From NCBI RefSeq assembly GCF_011369485.1, contig NZ_VXCA01000017.1, positions 1 to 64,000 on the forward strand: 64,000 nucleotides of DNA, read 5' to 3'. The number at the start of each line of letters is the position of its first letter. Within the stretch, counting starts at the first letter, position 1. The notes beneath the pieces are model-generated. The model did no database searches, was not told where the DNA came from, and saw only the letters and a list, made by a program, of their open reading frames with translations. The translations under genes were made by a program, and so were the position numbers. Of this stretch, positions 1-8,944 are shown piece after piece. The stretch is from Pseudomonas atagonensis (GTDB lineage: Bacteria; Pseudomonadota; Gammaproteobacteria; Pseudomonadales; Pseudomonadaceae).

Positions 1-243
1 TTCGACTGCGCCGGAAGTGGGGCGAATTATAGACATCTGAAATTCGCCGTCAACCCCTATTTTCATAAATCTGTCATATCGGTCAAAAAAGCCCAAACGC
101 AGCTCTGCCTTCCTCTTATATATAGAGAGAACGCCCAACCACTCACACTCGGTCAGTCACAGACCTGTCATGCCTGCCTGCTAACCTCCTGTGGCCGCAA
201 CTTGTCCCCGCGCCCAAGAGCCTCCCACCAAGGAACCACCCAG

Positions 244-1221
244 GTGCTGCCAACTTCACCTCGCCAAAAAATCATCCTGCGCTCGGAAAACCTTTGCTCC
301 GACGATTTCGGCGCACTCTTCTCCAGTCTGTTCGGCAACCGTTACGCCGACTCCCCTCCTCCGCCCTCCAACATCATCATCGGCGGTGTTTACGGTCGAC
401 ATGAAGGCGTCAGCTTCCGACGCATGCATTACCACGGTGACTTCACCGTTCGCTTCCCCGACCCGCAAGACGAAATCACCTTCGTCATTCCTACCGCCGG
501 CAAGATCGTCTTCCACCACGCCGCCGAGTCCATCGGGATCTCGCACGTCGGCTTGGCCATCGACAAGGCCGACATCCGCTCAATGCAGTTTCGCGACAAC
601 CATGCCCATCACGGCATGTCGATCAACCGCCGTCAGCTCACCGAGCGCTTATCGACGCTGCTCGGCAAGCCGATTCTGGAGAAGCTGCACTTCGCGCCCA
701 CGGTTGATCTGAACACCGCCGCGTTTCAGGGCGTCAAGGCGCTGATCGATCTGGCGACAGGCACCGAGTTCGATTTACTGATCAACAGCGGCACATTAAT
801 GCCTTCCCGCTTGCGGGAGATGTTGATCGACGCGGTTCTCGAAGCCTGGCCGCACAATTTCACCGAAGCCATGCGCCGGCCGGCGCCGATGGTTGCGCCA
901 CGGCACGTGAAGTTGGCGATCGAGTTCATTCAAGAGCACCCGGAACAGTTGGTGAGCGGCGTGGATTTAGCGCGACTGAGCAATGTCAGCCAGCGTGCGT
1001 TGCAGGAAGGTTTTCGACGGTTTGTCGGCACTTCCATAGTCGCGTATCAGCGCCAAGTGCGGCTGGAGCGCGCGCATGAAGCATTGGCTCAGCGGCATTC
1101 AGCCTCAGTGACCGAAGTGGCCTTGCGATTTGGATTCAGCAATGTCGGACGGTTTTGTCAGTATTTCCAGAATGCTTACGGCGTCAGCCCCAAGGATTTG
1201 CAATCACGCGGCGGACGTTAA
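244..1221 (+). CDS. AraC-family transcriptional regulator
   Basis: This is a DNA-binding regulator of about 325 residues. The N-terminal two thirds resembles the AraC-binding-like (cupin-type) sensor domain. The last 100 residues or so contain the double helix-turn-helix typical of AraC proteins, ending in a motif like 'FGFSNVGRFCQYFQNAYGVSP'-type text that marks the second HTH. I chose the GTG at 244 because AAGGA lies nine bases upstream at 230-234. An in-frame TTG at 202 has no ribosome site. The effector is unknown. The gene faces the autotransporter phosphatase tail to tail, so a shared function is not implied. Confidence 0.85.
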   Translation: MLPTSPRQKIILRSENLCSDDFGALFSSLFGNRYADSPPPPSNIIIGGVYGRHEGVSFRRMHYHGDFTVRFPDPQDEITFVIPTAGKIVFHHAAESIGISHVGLAIDKADIRSMQFRDNHAHHGMSINRRQLTERLSTLLGKPILEKLHFAPTVDLNTAAFQGVKALIDLATGTEFDLLINSGTLMPSRLREMLIDAVLEAWPHNFTEAMRRPAPMVAPRHVKLAIEFIQEHPEQLVSGVDLARLSNVSQRALQEGFRRFVGTSIVAYQRQVRLERAHEALAQRHSASVTEVALRFGFSNVGRFCQYFQNAYGVSPKDLQSRGGR

Positions 1222-1223
1222 AA

Positions 1224-1251
1224 CCCGGCGGCCTATATAAAGGCAGCCGGG
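1224..1251 (-). terminator. Hairpin between convergent genes, likely terminator of the phosphatase gene
   Basis: A stem of about ten base pairs with one mismatch (CCCGGCGGCC against GGCAGCCGGG) closes an AT loop. On the minus strand it is followed by TTTT. It sits between the ends of two convergent genes, where a terminator is expected. The T run is short, so efficiency is uncertain. Confidence 0.5.
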
Positions 1252-1262
1252 ATCACACCGAT

Positions 1263-3182
1263 CTAGAACGCGTAACTCGCCTTGAGCCCACCATTAAAGC
1301 CATGGCTGTCGCCGCCGCCACTGGCGCCGATTTCAGCACCCACGCTCAATGCGCCGAGGCTGGCCATGACGTTGACGCCGCCAGTGAACTGGTCGCGATT
1401 ATCAAAAGCGGCGCGTTGCTCGATGTCCAGTCCGAGCAATTGACCCTCGCTCTCCACCTGATGATCGCCCAGCACGTGCTCGTAACCTGCGCGCAAGCCC
1501 GGCACCAGACTCCAGCTGCCTACGGCGACCGGTGCGAAGGACACATCGAGATTGGCCACCGCGCTGCGCCGCGTCTCTTTATTGTCGTCGACATCCAGCG
1601 CCAACTCGCTGCCCTTCTCTTTAAAGCCCGACAGGTCGAGATGGCTGACGCGCACGCCGAGGCTCGGCTCGAGAATCACGCTGCTCACCGGCAGGCGATA
1701 GCCCAGCGCCAATGTGGCGCCACTGAGGTTACCGTGTGTGTCGCCCTTCGCGGAACCAAGACCGCCGCCCAGATCACGCTTGCTGTCGTAGTCGACATAA
1801 CCGGCACTGGCATTGGCGTCGACAAACAGGCCATGCTCCAGACTGGCGAAGCCGTAGCGGGCACCGACGTTGACGAAGGTGAAATCGGTATCGGCTTCGC
1901 CTCCCGCGCCACCCACAGTTCCCTTGCTGTAACCAATACCGCCGCGAGCGCTAAGCTGCTCGGAAAGCCGTTGAGTGATGCCGACCATCAGTCCCTGACT
2001 GTGTTCGTTGCTGCTCTCGGCATGGGCCGAGCCATCGGTGCCCAGGTAACCCGCGAGCGCCGTGCTCCACAGACGGTATTGGCCGACTTTGAGGTCTGTA
2101 CCACTGGCAAACGGCGCGGCAGCCTGTTCGATCATTGCGTTCTGACGCAGCAAGTAACTGGCCGCGTCTGCATGCACCTGGCCACCGACAGTCGACTCGA
2201 CGCCACCCAGCGTGCCGGCGTCAATCGCCGATTGCAGGTAATAGTTGTAGGCGCTGTAAGTGCCGGACAGTTTGCTGTTCTGCAATTCACGCAACAATTC
2301 GGCGCCAGCGGCAGCGTTGCCGATCAGGCCAGCCTGCCCCGGCAAACTGTTGTACTCGACCATTTTGCCGCGCAGCACATAAATCGTTTCCTGCGACAGC
2401 CCCAAGCCTTGCTTGAGGTAGTTGTCCATGCTGCCGTACTGAGCAGTGACTTCATCGAGGCCCGCCTGCAAATAACTGGCCTCGACGCCGAGCAGCGGCG
2501 CGTAAATGCTTGCCATGCTCGGCGGCAAGGCCTTGAGGGTCGCGGCGACCCGGGCAGCGGTGTAATCGTTGGTCGCCAGGTAGTTGGCCATGATGGTTGC
2601 GCTGTCGACACCGGCAATGCTTTGCAGAACAGCGGCAGTCCAGCCTGTGCGGTCCTTGCCGGCGGTGCAATGGAACAACTGTGCGGCATCGACACTGGCC
2701 AGTTCATTGAACAGTTTGCCGAACTGGCCGCGCATCCCCGCGTCGCTGACAAAGGCGCGGTTGGTCTCCTGCATCATCGCGATGGCGTCGGCGGCACTTT
2801 TGAACGACACGGTGGTGATGTTCGACCCGGACGTGGTGCTGCCGATGATGTCGATATTCTGGTAAGTCGCGCCAGTGAGCATAGTGTCCGGCGTACCGGC
2901 AATTTCGCTCGGCGTGCGCAAGTCGTAAACCGCTTTGATGCCCAGACTGTTCAGGGTCGCCAGATCAGCCGGCGACGGGGTCAGCGCGTTCGAACGGTAG
3001 AACACACCCGCACGCATGGTGCCGTCATGGGCGGTGGAGTACGCGGTGGTGATGCCGGCGATGTCACGGAAGTTATCGATGCTGCGCAGATGCGGCGTAT
3101 CGAGGGTAACCGGCTCGGCAGCGTGAGCGGCGGCGATGGACAGGCTCAAGACGGACAGCGAACACACAAGACGTTGAAACAC
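1263..3182 (-). CDS. Autotransporter with secreted tyrosine-phosphatase passenger
   Basis: This 639-residue protein has a signal peptide at about 1-21. A phosphatase domain of the bacterial Tyr/Ser phosphatase family (tyrosine-protein phosphatase, PF13350-like) spans about 25-300. The catalytic loop HCTAGKDRTG is intact, with nucleophile Cys172 and Arg178 in the CX5R arrangement. From about residue 375 to the end it turns into alternating beta strands and finishes in aromatic Phe, as expected for an autotransporter beta barrel. The phosphatase is therefore probably exposed on the outer membrane or released. The substrate could be a protein phosphotyrosine or a phosphoinositide. The gene appears monocistronic. 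Family assignment is strong; target and role are inference. Confidence 0.88.
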   Translation of the reverse strand: MFQRLVCSLSVLSLSIAAAHAAEPVTLDTPHLRSIDNFRDIAGITTAYSTAHDGTMRAGVFYRSNALTPSPADLATLNSLGIKAVYDLRTPSEIAGTPDTMLTGATYQNIDIIGSTTSGSNITTVSFKSAADAIAMMQETNRAFVSDAGMRGQFGKLFNELASVDAAQLFHCTAGKDRTGWTAAVLQSIAGVDSATIMANYLATNDYTAARVAATLKALPPSMASIYAPLLGVEASYLQAGLDEVTAQYGSMDNYLKQGLGLSQETIYVLRGKMVEYNSLPGQAGLIGNAAAGAELLRELQNSKLSGTYSAYNYYLQSAIDAGTLGGVESTVGGQVHADAASYLLRQNAMIEQAAAPFASGTDLKVGQYRLWSTALAGYLGTDGSAHAESSNEHSQGLMVGITQRLSEQLSARGGIGYSKGTVGGAGGEADTDFTFVNVGARYGFASLEHGLFVDANASAGYVDYDSKRDLGGGLGSAKGDTHGNLSGATLALGYRLPVSSVILEPSLGVRVSHLDLSGFKEKGSELALDVDDNKETRRSAVANLDVSFAPVAVGSWSLVPGLRAGYEHVLGDHQVESEGQLLGLDIEQRAAFDNRDQFTGGVNVMASLGALSVGAEIGASGGGDSHGFNGGLKASYAF

Positions 3183-3413
3183 AGTGCAGCCTCATTGAAT
3201 AAGCGTTGGGCTGACCACTATCTGTAAAGTAACTGATACCAAATATGACAGATTGAGACAGGATGAAAATGGCTGCGCGTTCGGTCCATGACCGGCGCAT
3301 TCTGTCCGTGAATCAGCGGCCGGCACTCACCAAGCAGGCAAAACACCTCGACAAATTAAATGAACCCACGCCAGCACCGGCCACCTAACTGAAAGACCAT
3401 CAGGAGGTAGCCA

Positions 3414-3605
3414 ATGCAAATCGAAACCGTGTGGATCGTACTGGCAGCAGTTCTTCTCGTGATCGAGCTCTGGGCCATCAACCGCGTGCGCAAGAGTGAG
3501 GGGAAATCGAGCAACAAAGGCGTGTGGATTGTATTGATCGTGTTTGTGCCGTTGTTGGGTTTGATCGCCTGGGCATTGGCGGGGCCCAAGCATGTAAATC
3601 AGTGA
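3414..3605 (+). CDS. Small membrane protein, PLDc_N type
   Basis: This 63-residue protein has two hydrophobic segments, about 5-22 and 36-56, separated by a short basic linker (RVRKSEGKSSNKG). The pattern WIVLIVFVPLLGLIAW matches the phospholipase D-nuclease N-terminal (PLDc_N) membrane hairpin found alone in many small proteins. No catalytic HKD motif is present, so it is not itself a phospholipase. AGGAGG stands about seven bases before the ATG. It is likely an inner-membrane protein of unknown role. Confidence 0.75.
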   Translation: MQIETVWIVLAAVLLVIELWAINRVRKSEGKSSNKGVWIVLIVFVPLLGLIAWALAGPKHVNQ

Positions 3606-3671
3606 TCCTGATCGATCAGGGTCAGACGCAAGGAAGCGTCGTCTATTAATGCTCCAAGACCAGCGCCCGCC

Positions 3672-4367
3672 TCACGCCAGCAACTCAAGAATCCAGCGCG
3701 CCTGTCGCGCCACATCCTGCACCTTCTCTTGCGGCACCGCTTCCCGGGCACGGGAAAACTGACTGAGGGTTTTCTGCTTCTGGCTCAAGCGATGCTGCCA
3801 TTTGCGCAGAAACGCCGGCGTACGTGCCTGCATCTGCAACGGGCCGAAGTACAGTTCTTCAGCACTGTAGAGCACCGGCCCATCACGTTCGGCGACGATG
3901 ATTTCGTAATCGAAGCGGTTTTCCCGCAGCAGCTCTTCACACACGATGCGGTAACCGTTTTCCATCAGCCACAGGCGCAGCGGTTGTTCGCCGCCATTGG
4001 GTTGCAGGATCAGACGTTCGTGCCCGTTCAAGTGCGCTTTGCCGCTGTCGAGGATGTCGCGAATGGTTTCGCCACCCATGCCGCAGATGCTGATCGCGGA
4101 AATACCGTCGTCCGGCTTGATCGCTGCCAGGCCATTGGCCAGGCGCACGCTGATCTGCGCTTCGAAGCCATTCTCGCGAACCGTGCGCTCGGCCGAATGA
4201 AACGGCGTCATTGCCACCTCCCCCGCCACCGCCGCCGAAATCGTGCCACGGCGCAGCAAGGCCACCGGCAGATAACCGTGATCCGAACCGATATCGGCCA
4301 GCCGCGCGCCCGCCGGCACAAGCGCTGCCACACGTTCCAGACGCATGGACAATGTCTGCTCGTTCAA
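3672..4367 (-). CDS. trmK: tRNA (adenine-N1)-methyltransferase, TrmK family
   Basis: This is a SAM-dependent methyltransferase of about 231 residues. Motif I is seen as LADIGSDHGYLPVALL near the N-terminus, and later ISICGMGGETIRDIL and LILQPNGG match the TrmK pattern. TrmK methylates N1 of adenine 22 in tRNA in Gram-positives. The role in Pseudomonas is inferred from family membership. The TTG at 4367 is preceded by AGAGGCGG, and the product then begins MNEQTLSMRL. An internal ATG at 4346 is the alternative start. A longer upstream reading frame has no supporting ribosome site. Confidence 0.8.
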   Translation of the reverse strand: MNEQTLSMRLERVAALVPAGARLADIGSDHGYLPVALLRRGTISAAVAGEVAMTPFHSAERTVRENGFEAQISVRLANGLAAIKPDDGISAISICGMGGETIRDILDSGKAHLNGHERLILQPNGGEQPLRLWLMENGYRIVCEELLRENRFDYEIIVAERDGPVLYSAEELYFGPLQMQARTPAFLRKWQHRLSQKQKTLSQFSRAREAVPQEKVQDVARQARWILELLA

Positions 4368-4563
4368 AAAACCGCCTCTTTTCAACCTGAACGTCCGGCG
4401 CCACTGGCCGGATCGGGGCGCGATTCTGTCCGGCCGGGCCGGGCAATTCAACTTTATTTGCCGAGCGTCGCTCCGGGCTGCTTTATCACGTGACCGTCCT
4501 GCCCTGACTAACTACACTGCCGACAGCGCTGAAAATGCATTTGGCGCACTCGGGGTAAGGTGA

Positions 4564-5379
4564 ATGGATCTTCAACATCGCAATAACGTGAAAGTGATGG
4601 GTGACGGTCCCGCGACACTGATTTTTTCCCACGGTTTTGGCTGTGATCAGTCGATGTGGCGTTATCTCGTCACGCATTTCACCGATAACTTCCGGGTAGT
4701 CCTGTATGACCTGGTCGGTGCAGGCAAGTCAGATAGCGGCGCGTACGACCATGAGAAATACAACGCGCTGTCCGGATACGCCGCAGACCTCAAGGACATC
4801 GTCGAACACTACGCCCGCGGCCCGGTGATTCTTGTCGGCCACTCCGTGAGCAGCATGATCGGCGCTCTGGCGGACAGGTTGCTGCCGGGCAAGATCGCCG
4901 CCCACGTGATGATTGGCCCGTCACCGTGCTACATCGACAGCGACGACTACGTGGGCGGCTTTAAATCTGAAGACATCGATTCGTTACTTCACACCCTCGA
5001 CAGCAACTACCTCGGCTGGTCGAGCACCATGGCGCCGCAGATCATGGGCGCGCCGGGCCAACCGGCGCTCGGCGAAGAACTGACCAACAGTTTTTGTCGA
5101 ACCGACCCCGATATTGCCAAGCAGTTTGCCCGCGTGACGTTCACCTCCGATAACCGCAAGGACATTCAGGGCCTGGAGACCCCGACGCTGATCCTGCAAT
5201 CGACCGACGACCTGATCGCCCCGGTTGCGGTCGGCGAATACCTGCACGCGGCAATGCCCAACAGCACTTACGCGCTCATCGAGAACGTCGGGCATTGCCC
5301 GCACATGAGCGCGCCGAGTGCCTGCTCCCAGGCAATGGACAGCTTCCTGGCGACATTCAAGGCTGCACATGCCGTCTGA
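4564..5379 (+). CDS. Alpha/beta hydrolase, RsbQ-like
   Basis: This 271-residue hydrolase closely matches the RsbQ/D14-type fold. The nucleophile is Ser94 in GHSVS, the acid is Asp215 or Asp216 (TDDLIAP) and His244 (NVGHCPH) completes the triad. An oxyanion-region motif, SHGFGCDQSMW, is present near the start. In Bacillus, RsbQ is an energy-stress protein that feeds a signal to the PAS domain of RsbP. Here the stop overlaps the start of a PAS histidine kinase by 11 bases, so the two are translationally coupled and probably work as one sensor. The hydrolysed molecule is unknown. Confidence 0.88.
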   Translation: MDLQHRNNVKVMGDGPATLIFSHGFGCDQSMWRYLVTHFTDNFRVVLYDLVGAGKSDSGAYDHEKYNALSGYAADLKDIVEHYARGPVILVGHSVSSMIGALADRLLPGKIAAHVMIGPSPCYIDSDDYVGGFKSEDIDSLLHTLDSNYLGWSSTMAPQIMGAPGQPALGEELTNSFCRTDPDIAKQFARVTFTSDNRKDIQGLETPTLILQSTDDLIAPVAVGEYLHAAMPNSTYALIENVGHCPHMSAPSACSQAMDSFLATFKAAHAV

Positions 5380-6550
5380 TCTGCAGCCACTGCCCGATGT
5401 TCAGCAACTGTTCGATGACGCGCCGTGCGGACTGGTAGTGACCAAAGAGGACGGCACGATCCTGCGTGCCAACCGCACGTTCAGCCAATCCCTCGGCTGC
5501 GACGCTCAAGCGCTGGTCGGCCGGCGTTTTCAGGACTTGCTGACCATGGGCGGGCGGATCTTTCACCAGACCCACTGGGCGCCGCTGATGCAGATGCAAG
5601 GCTCGGTGGCCGAGGTCAAACTCGATCTGCTTCACCCGCAAAAACGCACGGTGACCATGTTGCTCAACGGCGTGCGCCGCGAACACGCCAGCGGCGCCTT
5701 TTATGAACTGGCGCTGTTTGGCACCACCGACCGTGACAAATATGAGCGCGAACTGCTCAACGCCCGCCGTACCGCCGAAGCACTGCTGAAGGAAAAAACC
5801 GCCGCCGAAGAAGCGCTGCGCAGGGCCCAGGATGAGCTGAACATCGCTTACGAAAAGTCGCAACGCCGCGCTTCATTTGCCGAACAAATGGTCGCCATCG
5901 TCAGCCACGACCTGAAGAACCCGTTGACTGCGATAAAAATGGCCTCGCAGATTCTGGCTCGCGGCGAGCGCACCGAAAGAGAAAGCAAGATGCTCGGGCA
6001 CATCAGCCAGTCCGCCGACCGCGCCGACCGTTTGGTGGCCGACCTGCTGGACTTCGCCCTGGCCCGGGCCGGGCGTGGGATTTCCATCGCACCGACGTCT
6101 CTGGACTTTCATGCGCTGGTCAGCCAGAGCGTTGATGAACTGCGTGTAGCGTTTATTCAGGCGACGCTAATTCACCAAAGCACAGGCAGCGGCCTGGCGT
6201 TTATAGATGCAGACCGGGTGCAGCAAGTCATCGGCAATCTGGTCGCCAACGCCGTGGCCTACGGCGACCTGACACAACCGATCACCATCACATCGCGACT
6301 CGAAGACGACCAGGCCGTGCTGTCCGTGCACAACTGCGGCGCGATCATTGAACAAGCCTTGATGGCCGCACTGTTCGAACCGATGACCCGTGGCACGGCA
6401 ATCCAGAGCGACGCGCGAAGCGTCGGCCTTGGCTTGTTCATCATCAGGGAAATCGCCTGGTCTCATGGCGGTGAAGTGTCAGTCACCTCGGTCGCTGAAC
6501 AAGGCACGACATTCACTGTGGTGCTACCGGCAACGGGCAAGGCGACTTAA
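5369..6550 (+). CDS. PAS-domain sensor histidine kinase partnered with the RsbQ-like hydrolase
   Basis: The protein has about 393 residues. A PAS domain covers about 10-120, a coiled coil runs to about 170, then comes the HisKA box with phospho-acceptor His180 (VSHDLKNPLT), and an HATPase domain with GLGLFIIREI near the end. There is no transmembrane segment, so it acts in the cytoplasm. No response regulator lies beside it. I chose the ATG at 5369, inside the end of the hydrolase gene, over an upstream start at 5318 because the protein then begins at the PAS domain. The ligand is inferred to be a product or substrate of the hydrolase. Confidence 0.87.
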   Translation: MPSDLQPLPDVQQLFDDAPCGLVVTKEDGTILRANRTFSQSLGCDAQALVGRRFQDLLTMGGRIFHQTHWAPLMQMQGSVAEVKLDLLHPQKRTVTMLLNGVRREHASGAFYELALFGTTDRDKYERELLNARRTAEALLKEKTAAEEALRRAQDELNIAYEKSQRRASFAEQMVAIVSHDLKNPLTAIKMASQILARGERTERESKMLGHISQSADRADRLVADLLDFALARAGRGISIAPTSLDFHALVSQSVDELRVAFIQATLIHQSTGSGLAFIDADRVQQVIGNLVANAVAYGDLTQPITITSRLEDDQAVLSVHNCGAIIEQALMAALFEPMTRGTAIQSDARSVGLGLFIIREIAWSHGGEVSVTSVAEQGTTFTVVLPATGKAT

Positions 6551-6561
6551 CCGTCACCGAC

Positions 6562-6591
6562 AAAAAAGCCAGGTATCAACCTGGCTTTTTT
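6562..6591. terminator. Bidirectional rho-independent terminator
   Basis: The sequence AAAAAAGCCAGGT, a four-base loop, then ACCTGGCTTTTTT forms a perfect stem flanked by A and T runs. It separates the plus-strand kinase gene from the minus-strand OsmC-YcaO gene and can serve both. Confidence 0.9.
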
Positions 6592-6611
6592 GTGCTTGGG
6601 CAAAAGCGCTG

Positions 6612-8816
6612 TCAGCGCCCTGCTGCTACCGCGTTTGCTCGCGCCGCGTGCAGCTTTTTGTAGCTGTCGATCAGACGCAGGTGGCGATCGAGACCTTCCA
6701 GCTTCATGCTGGTCGGCGTCAAACCATAGAAACGCACGCTACCGTTGACCGAACCGATCGCCGCGTCCATGCGCTCGTCGCCGAACATGCGGCGGAAGTT
6801 CGCTTCGTAGTCTTCCAGCGCCAGATCCTCGTCCAGCTCCATCTCCAGCACCACGTTGACCGCTTGATAGAACAAGCCGCGCTCGACGGTGTTGTCGTTG
6901 TATTGCAGGAACGCTTCGACCAGATCCTTGGCCTGCTCGTACTTCTGCAAGGCGAGGTAGATCTGCAGACGCAGTTCGAGAATGGTCAACTTGCCCCACG
7001 GCGTGTTGTCGTCGAACTCGATGCCGACTAGCGTGGTGATGTCGGTGTAATCGTCCAGCTCGCTGTTTTCCAGGCCTTTGGCGAGGTTGCGCAGGCCGAC
7101 TTTGCTCAGGTTGTGCAGGTTGAGAATGTCGGCACGGAATTGCAGCGCTTTGTTGGTGTTGTCCCAGATCAGGTCTTCGACCGGATAGATCTCCGAGTAG
7201 TCCGGCACCAGGATGCGGCAAGCCTTGGCGCCGATGTGCTCGTAGACCGCCATGTAGACTTCTTTGCCCATGTCTTCAAGGATGCCGAACAGTGTCGCGG
7301 CCTCTTCGGCGTTGGAGTTTTCGCCATTGCCGGAGAAGTCCCACTCGACGAACTCGAAATCGGCCTTGGCGCTGAAGAAGCGCCACGACACCACGCCGCT
7401 GGAATCGATGAAGTGCTCGACGAAGTTGTTCGGTTCGGTCACGGCCTGCCCCGAGAACGTCGGCTGCGGAAGATCATTGAGACCTTCGAAGCTGCGGCCC
7501 TGCAGCAACTCGGTGAGGCTGCGCTCCAGCGCCACTTCGAAACTCGGGTGCGCGCCGAACGAGGCGAACACGCCGCCGGTACGCGGGTTCATCAAGGTCA
7601 CGCACATTACCGGGAATTCACCGCCCAACGACGCGTCCTTGACCAGCACCGGGAAACCCTGCTCCTCCAGCGCCTTGATCCCGGCGAGGATGCCCGGGTA
7701 TTTCGCCAGCACTTCTTGCGGCACATCTGGCAGGGCCATTTCGCCTTCGAGGATTTCACGCTTGACTGCGCGCTCGAAGATTTCCGACAGGCACTGCACT
7801 TGTGCTTCAGCCAGGGTGTTGCCGGCGCTCATGCCGTTGCTCAGGAACAGGTTTTCGATCAGGTTGGACGGGAAGTACACGACTTCGTTGTCCGACTGAC
7901 GTACGAACGGCAGCGAACAGATGCCGCGCTGGGTGTTGCCGGAGTTGGTGTCGTACAGGTGCGAGCCGCGCAGTTCGCCGTCGCGGTTGTAAATCTCGAG
8001 GCAATACTCGTCGAGGATTTCCGTCGGCAATTCATCTTTCGCGCCGGGCTTGAACCAGCGCTCGTCCGGGTAATGCACGAACTCGGCATTGGCGATATCT
8101 TCGCCCCAGAACTGATCGTTGTAGAAGAAGTTGCAGTTCAACCGCTCGATGAACTCACCGAGCGCCGAGGCCAGCGCGCCCTCTTTGGTCGCGCCCTTGC
8201 CGTTGGTGAAGCACATCGGCGACTGCGCATCACGGATGTGCAACGACCAGACGTTGGGCACGATGTTGCGCCAGGAAGCGATTTCGATCTTCATGCCGAG
8301 GTCGGCAAGAATGCCCGACATGTTGGCGATGGTCTGCTCCAGCGGCAAGTCCTTGCCGGCAATGCAGGTGCCCGCGCCCGACGTGGACGCTGGCATCAGC
8401 AGAGCCTGCGCATCGGCGTCGAGGTTCTCGACTTCCTCGATGATGAACTCGGGGCCGGTCTGCACGACTTTCTTCACGGTGCAGCGATCAATCGAACGCA
8501 GGATGCCCAGGCGATCCTTCTCGGAAATGTCCGCCGGCAGTTCAACCTGAATCTTGAAGATCTGGTTGTAGCGGTTTTCCGGGTCGACGATGTTGTTCTG
8601 TGACAGACGAATGTTGTCGGTCGGGATGTTGCGGGTCTCGCAGTACAGCTTGACGAAGTAAGCCGCGCACAAGGCCGACGACGCCAGGAAGTAGTCGAAC
8701 GGCCCCGGTGCCGAGCCATCGCCCTTGTAGCGAATGGGCTGATCGGCGATCACCGTGAAGTCGTCGAACTTGGCTTCAAGTCGAAGGTTGTCGAGAAAGT
8801 TGACCTTGATTTCCAT
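6612..8816 (-). CDS. OsmC domain / YcaO domain fusion protein
   Basis: This 734-residue protein has an OsmC-like domain at about 1-140, a YcaO ATP-binding domain at about 165-560 and a helical, TPR-like C-terminal part as in E. coli YcaO. YcaO proteins use ATP to activate amide backbones. The E. coli-type member is thought to act with RimO in ribosomal protein S12 methylthiolation. The fusion with OsmC is known from Pseudomonas and Vibrio relatives. The C-terminus lacks the PxPxP tail of azoline-forming YcaO enzymes, so natural-product heterocycle formation is unlikely. No peptide precursor gene is nearby. Confidence 0.9.
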   Translation of the reverse strand: MEIKVNFLDNLRLEAKFDDFTVIADQPIRYKGDGSAPGPFDYFLASSALCAAYFVKLYCETRNIPTDNIRLSQNNIVDPENRYNQIFKIQVELPADISEKDRLGILRSIDRCTVKKVVQTGPEFIIEEVENLDADAQALLMPASTSGAGTCIAGKDLPLEQTIANMSGILADLGMKIEIASWRNIVPNVWSLHIRDAQSPMCFTNGKGATKEGALASALGEFIERLNCNFFYNDQFWGEDIANAEFVHYPDERWFKPGAKDELPTEILDEYCLEIYNRDGELRGSHLYDTNSGNTQRGICSLPFVRQSDNEVVYFPSNLIENLFLSNGMSAGNTLAEAQVQCLSEIFERAVKREILEGEMALPDVPQEVLAKYPGILAGIKALEEQGFPVLVKDASLGGEFPVMCVTLMNPRTGGVFASFGAHPSFEVALERSLTELLQGRSFEGLNDLPQPTFSGQAVTEPNNFVEHFIDSSGVVSWRFFSAKADFEFVEWDFSGNGENSNAEEAATLFGILEDMGKEVYMAVYEHIGAKACRILVPDYSEIYPVEDLIWDNTNKALQFRADILNLHNLSKVGLRNLAKGLENSELDDYTDITTLVGIEFDDNTPWGKLTILELRLQIYLALQKYEQAKDLVEAFLQYNDNTVERGLFYQAVNVVLEMELDEDLALEDYEANFRRMFGDERMDAAIGSVNGSVRFYGLTPTSMKLEGLDRHLRLIDSYKKLHAARANAVAAGR

Positions 8817-8944
8817 GCGGGATTACCAGAATACGGCTAAACGAATGGCGGCCATTATCCGGTTTTTGAGCGGGAAGTCTTGTGCTTTCGGGATTCGCCG
8901 CTGGCCGGCAACCCGCAGACCGGGGGCTGCGGGCATCGACCTGA

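Noticed and set aside
1155..3227. A long plus-strand open frame of 690 codons
   Set aside because: It lies exactly opposite the autotransporter phosphatase gene and reads low-complexity, motif-free sequence; typical antisense shadow of high-GC DNA.
3604..3622. CCTGATCGATCAGG palindrome after the PLDc_N gene
   Set aside because: No T run follows; it may be a weak hairpin but I would not name it a terminator.
7113..8603. A long plus-strand open frame of 496 codons opposite OsmC-YcaO
   Set aside because: It is antisense to the OsmC-YcaO gene and shows no family motif.
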